Origin: Holosporales bacterium
Lineage (GTDB): Bacteria; Pseudomonadota; Alphaproteobacteria; RUG11792
Reading direction: 5' to 3'
Assembly (NCBI GenBank): GCA_031286725.1
Contig: JAITTR010000084.1
Coordinates: forward strand, 1-18,595
DNA length: 18,595 nt
Shown here: positions 15,310 to 18,595 of the stretch, in pieces
Layout: every line of letters starts with the position of its first letter
How positions within the stretch are numbered: the first letter of the stretch is position 1
Position numbers and translations under genes: made by a program
Notes under the pieces: generated by a model
Databases searched by the model: none
Seen by the model: the letters and a program-made list of their open reading frames with translations, nothing else
Told to the model about the DNA's origin: nothing

Positions 15310-15934
15310 AGGGAAAGTCAAAAAAGGGAGGAGGAGTGGCTAGTATGTCTAACTTACGACTTGGAAGAATTGACTAAGAAGCTAATTTCGTTGAGAAAAG
15401 AGTAGTTTGTCCTCGAGGAGATGGTATGGCGATAGGAAATTAGAGTTCTTTCAAAAGCTTTTTAATTTTATTAAGAAGGAGAACATACAACGCTATGGAA
15501 CTGTTCCAAAGGAGGGGGCAAAGCTGATTCTTATTATAGTAAGAGATACGATAAGTTGAGAGTTTTCAAAACTTTTTGATAAAGTTTGCTATAAATTAAT
15601 CAAAAGAAAAGAATTACTAAGAACTAGAATCCACTTCACCCGCTTTATTCTGAATGCAGCTATACTGATCAAGAGGTCTAATGTTGAAAATAGTTCTGTT
15701 GCAAAACTTTCAGTCTTTGAGGATTTTCTTAAAGAGTTTCAGGAAGATACTAAGAACATAGTTAAGTTATTTTCGTGGCAAAATCGTTTATCAAACAATT
15801 GAAGTAAGTTCCTTGAACCTCATATAGAAGCGTATTTGTTAACAGAGAAGAACATAACGTTCATAGATTTCAAAAATAAGCGTATATGCCGTATTTATCA
15901 AAAAAAGATTGGGATATTTGTTAATGTAGGATAA
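15310..15934 (+). pseudogene. Decayed plus-strand gene, identity unknown
   Basis: A coding trace opposite in direction to its neighbours. One frame from 15310 reads charged, helical-looking protein (YDLEELTKKLISLRKE) with TAG at 15403 and 15433. At about 15440-15460 the reading moves to another frame, which stays free of TAA and TAG to the TAA at 15932 and contains only TGA at 15557 and 15800. It includes FEDFLKEFQEDTKNIVKLFS and KNITFIDFKNKRICRIYQKK. A stop-poor run of about 160 codons is very unlikely by chance in DNA this AT-rich. A strong ribosome site (GGAGGAGGAG, 15327-15336) lies 8 bases before an ATG at 15345, but that ATG is in the third frame. I recognise no family. It shows no obvious similarity to the relic at 2212-3300. 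Confidence 0.55.
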
Positions 15935-16012
15935 CGTAGAACCTTATTTTACTATATATAGCATATAAAAGTTTTGGGAATTAAGGAAAAATTAAGCGAA
16001 ATATGACATGCT

Positions 16013-16079
16013 AAAAAAGAGTAATACCAAAATGGGATAAGACCGAACCTTCTTAATTCTCCCAGGCAATATGGTATTA
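16013..16079 (-). terminator. Probable intrinsic terminator of ftsI-recO
   Basis: On the minus strand, 37 bases after the recO stop, an outer 8-bp stem TAATACCA/TGGTATTA (16072-16079 with 16022-16029) encloses a second stem. The inner stem is GGGA plus TAAGA paired with TCTTA plus TCCC (16034-16063), with a 4-base bulge. CTCTTTTTT follows directly. The stem is long and imperfect, but the T-run supports termination in the minus direction only. Confidence 0.5.
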
Positions 16080-16116
16080 ATTGTAAATATCTTTTTCAAC
16101 CTCCGGAGATATATTA

Positions 16117-16836
16117 TTAACTTATTTCAGACAATGAGATTCTAAAGAAATTATCGAAATTAAATATGTTTTCTCTAATAAAAAACAGAGTTATCTCTAG
16201 AGAATTATGTATATCTATCAAGTCTATACTAAAATTTTGCGAAAATATTTCGCCTTTTCTCCAACGCTCCCAGAGCTTAGGAATTCGAAATAGGTTTTTT
16301 GCGTTGGAATCGCAATTTCCCGGAACTAACCTCCCCGTTTTTGGAGATATATAACAAAATTCTTCCTTTTTTCCGCATTCTACGCATATTTCGAAATCAA
16401 AACCAAATCCGACCTTTTCCAATAAAACAAACTCTAAATAAGCGTAAATATTCAATAATTCTCTTTCAGACAAAATCTGAATTTTACAAGAAATCATATC
16501 GACTATTTCAAATAACTCTTCATGTTTTACTCCTATTGGAAGAGCTCCGTTTAATAAACTAATAACGCTTTGGATTATCGCCATTTTACCTTTGAAGCCG
16601 ACAGCATAAGTCCAATTTTGGTTTTCGTTTTTTAATTTCCAAAATCCTATTAAGTCTCTATTTCTAGAACTCCAATTCACGTCGACCTTTGAAAAGGCCA
16701 AAAACCGACTGTTTTTAGCGTTGGAAATTAATCCTGGAATTTTGCCGTGGTTTTTGGTAAAAACGTTGACTATTTTGTACTTCTCGCCATATTTTGCGGA
16801 CGATATAACAATTCCAACGTCGGACCATTCTTTCAT
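16117..16836 (-). CDS. recO: DNA repair protein RecO
   Basis: RecO works with RecR (and RecF) to load RecA on SSB-coated single-stranded DNA during gap repair. The 239 residues have the family layout. The N-terminal OB fold begins WSDVGIVISSAKYGEKYKIV and continues with VFTKNHGKIPGLI. A helical domain follows, then a cysteine cluster C151, C154, C161 and C175 in CVECGKKEEFCYISPKTGRLV, like the zinc site of RecO proteins that have one. The start ATG overlaps the ftsI stop (ATGA), so the two genes are translated as a coupled pair. The C-terminus is AT-rich and Phe/Asn/Ile-rich, which fits drift in a reduced genome. Confidence 0.9.
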   Translation of the reverse strand: MKEWSDVGIVISSAKYGEKYKIVNVFTKNHGKIPGLISNAKNSRFLAFSKVDVNWSSRNRDLIGFWKLKNENQNWTYAVGFKGKMAIIQSVISLLNGALPIGVKHEELFEIVDMISCKIQILSERELLNIYAYLEFVLLEKVGFGFDFEICVECGKKEEFCYISPKTGRLVPGNCDSNAKNLFRIPKLWERWRKGEIFSQNFSIDLIDIHNSLEITLFFIRENIFNFDNFFRISLSEIS

Positions 16837-18539
16837 TCAATATCTATGTATTTTGCGACCTTTAATGCGGATTCCCGCTCTTGTTTTCCTTCGTCCAATA
16901 TCGGTACTATCCTTTCAAATATTTTTCTCGCCGTCGGGGCGACGTTCCAACCGGCTGTAGCGTATCCATAGGTTCCTTCAACGGCTTTGGGATCTTCAAG
17001 AGAGATTAGCAATACGCATTTCGGATTGTCTTTTGGAAATCCTCCGATAAAAGTAGTCATTCTAGAACGATTCCCGTCATTTCCATAGCCTTTCCCGTTT
17101 AACTTATACGCGGTGCCCGTTTTCCCAAATATTGGGACCCCTTCCACGGAAGCTTTTTTAGCATTGCCGATCAAAACGGCGGCTCGCATTAAGTCTCTAA
17201 TCGTTTCCGAGGTTTCTTTAGAAACGTAACGAACTCCTCTGCTCTCTTCAATATTGCGACTATGACCGTATAGCAAAGTGGGAAAGACTTCTTCTCCGCC
17301 GCTAACGATAGACGTTACGGCGGAAATAAGTTGCGTTGGGGAAACTGAAATTCCATAGCCGTAGGAAAGCGTCGTCGCCGTCGCGTCCGTCCAGTTTTGA
17401 GGGACGATGGGAGCTCCAATTTCTGTAACTTCCAATTTAGGCTTGTCTAAAAGGCCAAATTTTTTCATATAAGCCCTTTGAACCTTCGGGCCAAAAGTTT
17501 GAGCTATTTTTACGGCAGCTATGTTCGACGAAAAAATGAAAGCTTCCGCAAAAGACAAAATCCTATTTTTCCCTCTAAAGTCGGTTATTAAGTGCCTTCC
17601 CAATTTTATTGGAGAAGTCGTGTCAAATACCGAATTTAGATTTGCAGTTCTTTCTTCTAAGGCTATCGCCATATTCAAAATCTTGAATACTGAACCATGC
17701 TCGAAAACTCCAAGAGTATTTCTATTAAACATCGTTTTGCTATCGGTATCCTTCAAATTATTGGGATCGAAATCGGGAAGGGAAACCATAGCCAATATTT
17801 CTCCATTCGGTTTCATTAAGATAGCGTTTCCTTCGACGGCTCCGAATTTTTTTATGGAATTTTCCAGCTCCTCGCAAATTATAGCTTGTAATCTTAAATC
17901 AAGGCTAAGAATAAGCTTCTTATTGGAAAAATCTTTAACGGTCAATTGATCGTTAAACTTTTTCTCAACGCCACAAATGCCGCTCCCATCTATATCGCAG
18001 CATCCTATAACGTGAGAAAACAGATTTCCGTGAATATATATTCTTTTATAATCCTTTTTAAAATATATTCCAGGAATTCCCATATTCATAATTTCTTGTC
18101 GAACTTTTGGCGTAATATGCCTTGCTATCCAAACGAAATGCTTCGCCTTATCCGATATTTTCCGCTTGATTGCCTCAAAGTTTGGCATACTTTTTATTTT
18201 CGATAAACTTTTTGCAGCCTCGCTTATATTCAAAATAACTGAAGGATCCGCATAACACGAAGCGGTAGCGATACTTGTCGCTAAAATTTCCCCGTTTCTG
18301 TCCACTATATCGGCTTTTTTAATTATTTCGTCCTTAGGGAAGGATTTGTCTAGAGCTTTGTAAAAACCGCTTATAATCATGGAATCAGCTAATTTATACG
18401 AAACGCAACAGAAAATAAAAACGCCGCAAACGCAAGAAAATATTATCCTCACGCGAAGCTTTTCCATCAAGACAGAATGAGTTTTCGCTTTTTTCCAAAG
18501 CGAAAATCCCTCAAAAAATGAACTCTTAAACAAAGCCAT
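16833..18539 (-). CDS. ftsI: Peptidoglycan D,D-transpeptidase FtsI (PBP3)
   Basis: The class B penicillin-binding protein of the division machinery; it cross-links septal peptidoglycan together with FtsW. The 568 residues compare with about 588 in E. coli. A basic cytoplasmic start (about 1-31) leads to one transmembrane segment (about 32-48). The PBP dimerisation domain follows, with the IVDRNGEILA motif near residue 78. The transpeptidase domain has all three active-site motifs: SVFK with nucleophile S283 and K286, SSN at 337-339, and KTG at 473-475. The ATG follows a GGGG/GGCGG ribosome site. The stop TGA overlaps the recO start. In most bacteria murE follows ftsI in the dcw cluster; here recO does. 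Confidence 0.94.
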   Translation of the reverse strand: MALFKSSFFEGFSLWKKAKTHSVLMEKLRVRIIFSCVCGVFIFCCVSYKLADSMIISGFYKALDKSFPKDEIIKKADIVDRNGEILATSIATASCYADPSVILNISEAAKSLSKIKSMPNFEAIKRKISDKAKHFVWIARHITPKVRQEIMNMGIPGIYFKKDYKRIYIHGNLFSHVIGCCDIDGSGICGVEKKFNDQLTVKDFSNKKLILSLDLRLQAIICEELENSIKKFGAVEGNAILMKPNGEILAMVSLPDFDPNNLKDTDSKTMFNRNTLGVFEHGSVFKILNMAIALEERTANLNSVFDTTSPIKLGRHLITDFRGKNRILSFAEAFIFSSNIAAVKIAQTFGPKVQRAYMKKFGLLDKPKLEVTEIGAPIVPQNWTDATATTLSYGYGISVSPTQLISAVTSIVSGGEEVFPTLLYGHSRNIEESRGVRYVSKETSETIRDLMRAAVLIGNAKKASVEGVPIFGKTGTAYKLNGKGYGNDGNRSRMTTFIGGFPKDNPKCVLLISLEDPKAVEGTYGYATAGWNVAPTARKIFERIVPILDEGKQERESALKVAKYIDIE

Positions 18540-18547
18540 AAAACCGC

Positions 18548-18595
18548 CTACCCCTCAGTCCTCGAATTTTTAAAATTTAAAGCTTTATCTATAAA
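18548..18595 (-). CDS. Possible C-terminal end of the gene before ftsI (FtsL expected), cut by the right edge
   Basis: Only one minus-strand frame is open from the window edge. It reads 15 codons (FIDKALNFKNSRTEG) to a TAG that lies 8 bases before the ftsI ATG. ftsL commonly precedes ftsI and is short and poorly conserved, so this may be its end. The stretch is too short to identify. Confidence 0.3.
   Translation of the reverse strand, partial: FIDKALNFKNSRTEG

Noticed and set aside
15443..15931. TGA read as tryptophan, which would make the right relic's main frame intact
   Set aside because: nusG and ftsI end at TGA exactly where their families end, TGG is used for Trp, tRNA-Trp has anticodon CCA, and the upstream part also has TAG stops.
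15148..17280. A 15-base word ACCGTATAGCAAAGT occurring near 15148 and again within ftsI near 17265
   Set aside because: One shared 15-mer in a window of this length and composition can arise by chance; the flanks do not match, so there is no real repeat.

Overview
The window is AT-rich DNA from an alphaproteobacterium, most likely an obligate or long-term intracellular one (Rickettsiales- or Holosporales-like; the order cannot be fixed from the sequence). Four things point this way. The gene order tRNA-Trp, secE, nusG, rplK, rplA, rplJ, rplL, rpoB, rpoC is present, and the RpoB and RpoC proteins are alphaproteobacterial in character. The left edge carries the start of a protein resembling the alphaproteobacterial DUF4167 family. 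The base composition is low-GC throughout. Two long stretches hold decayed genes, as expected in a genome under reduction.

Left part (1-2144). A DUF4167-like gene start runs off the left edge on the minus strand. Facing away from it, a near-consensus promoter drives tRNA-Leu(CAG), followed closely by uppP (lipid carrier recycling for the cell wall) and rluD (23S rRNA pseudouridine synthase). Between 2145 and 3400 there is no intact gene. The plus strand there keeps long protein-like stretches in two frames broken by single stop codons, so I read it as a decayed gene of unknown identity.

Centre (3399-15098, minus strand). One transcription and translation supercluster reads leftward: a candidate promoter, tRNA-Trp, secE, nusG, rplK (L11), rplA (L1), rplJ (L10), rplL (L7/L12), rpoB, rpoC, and a strong intrinsic terminator. 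A second promoter candidate overlaps the end of rplA. A structured leader precedes rplJ, and a terminator-like hairpin lies between rplL and rpoB. This is the classical layout for making more L7/L12 than RNA polymerase and for L10 autoregulation. The str genes (rpsL, rpsG, fusA, tuf) do not follow rpoC.

Right part (15118-18595). A possible 35-residue ORF lies just upstream of tRNA-Trp. A second decayed plus-strand gene of unknown identity covers about 15310-15934. On the minus strand, ftsI (class B penicillin-binding protein for septum synthesis) overlaps recO (recombination mediator) by an ATGA junction, and recO is followed by a probable intrinsic terminator. A short open stretch at the right edge may be the end of the gene before ftsI, where ftsL would be expected.

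I found no CRISPR array, insertion sequence with identifiable ends, prophage, toxin-antitoxin pair or other clearly new system. The points most worth a second look are the two gene relics, whose internal stops are almost all TAG or TGA, an Asn in place of the conserved His in UppP, and the regulatory elements around rplJL-rpoBC.
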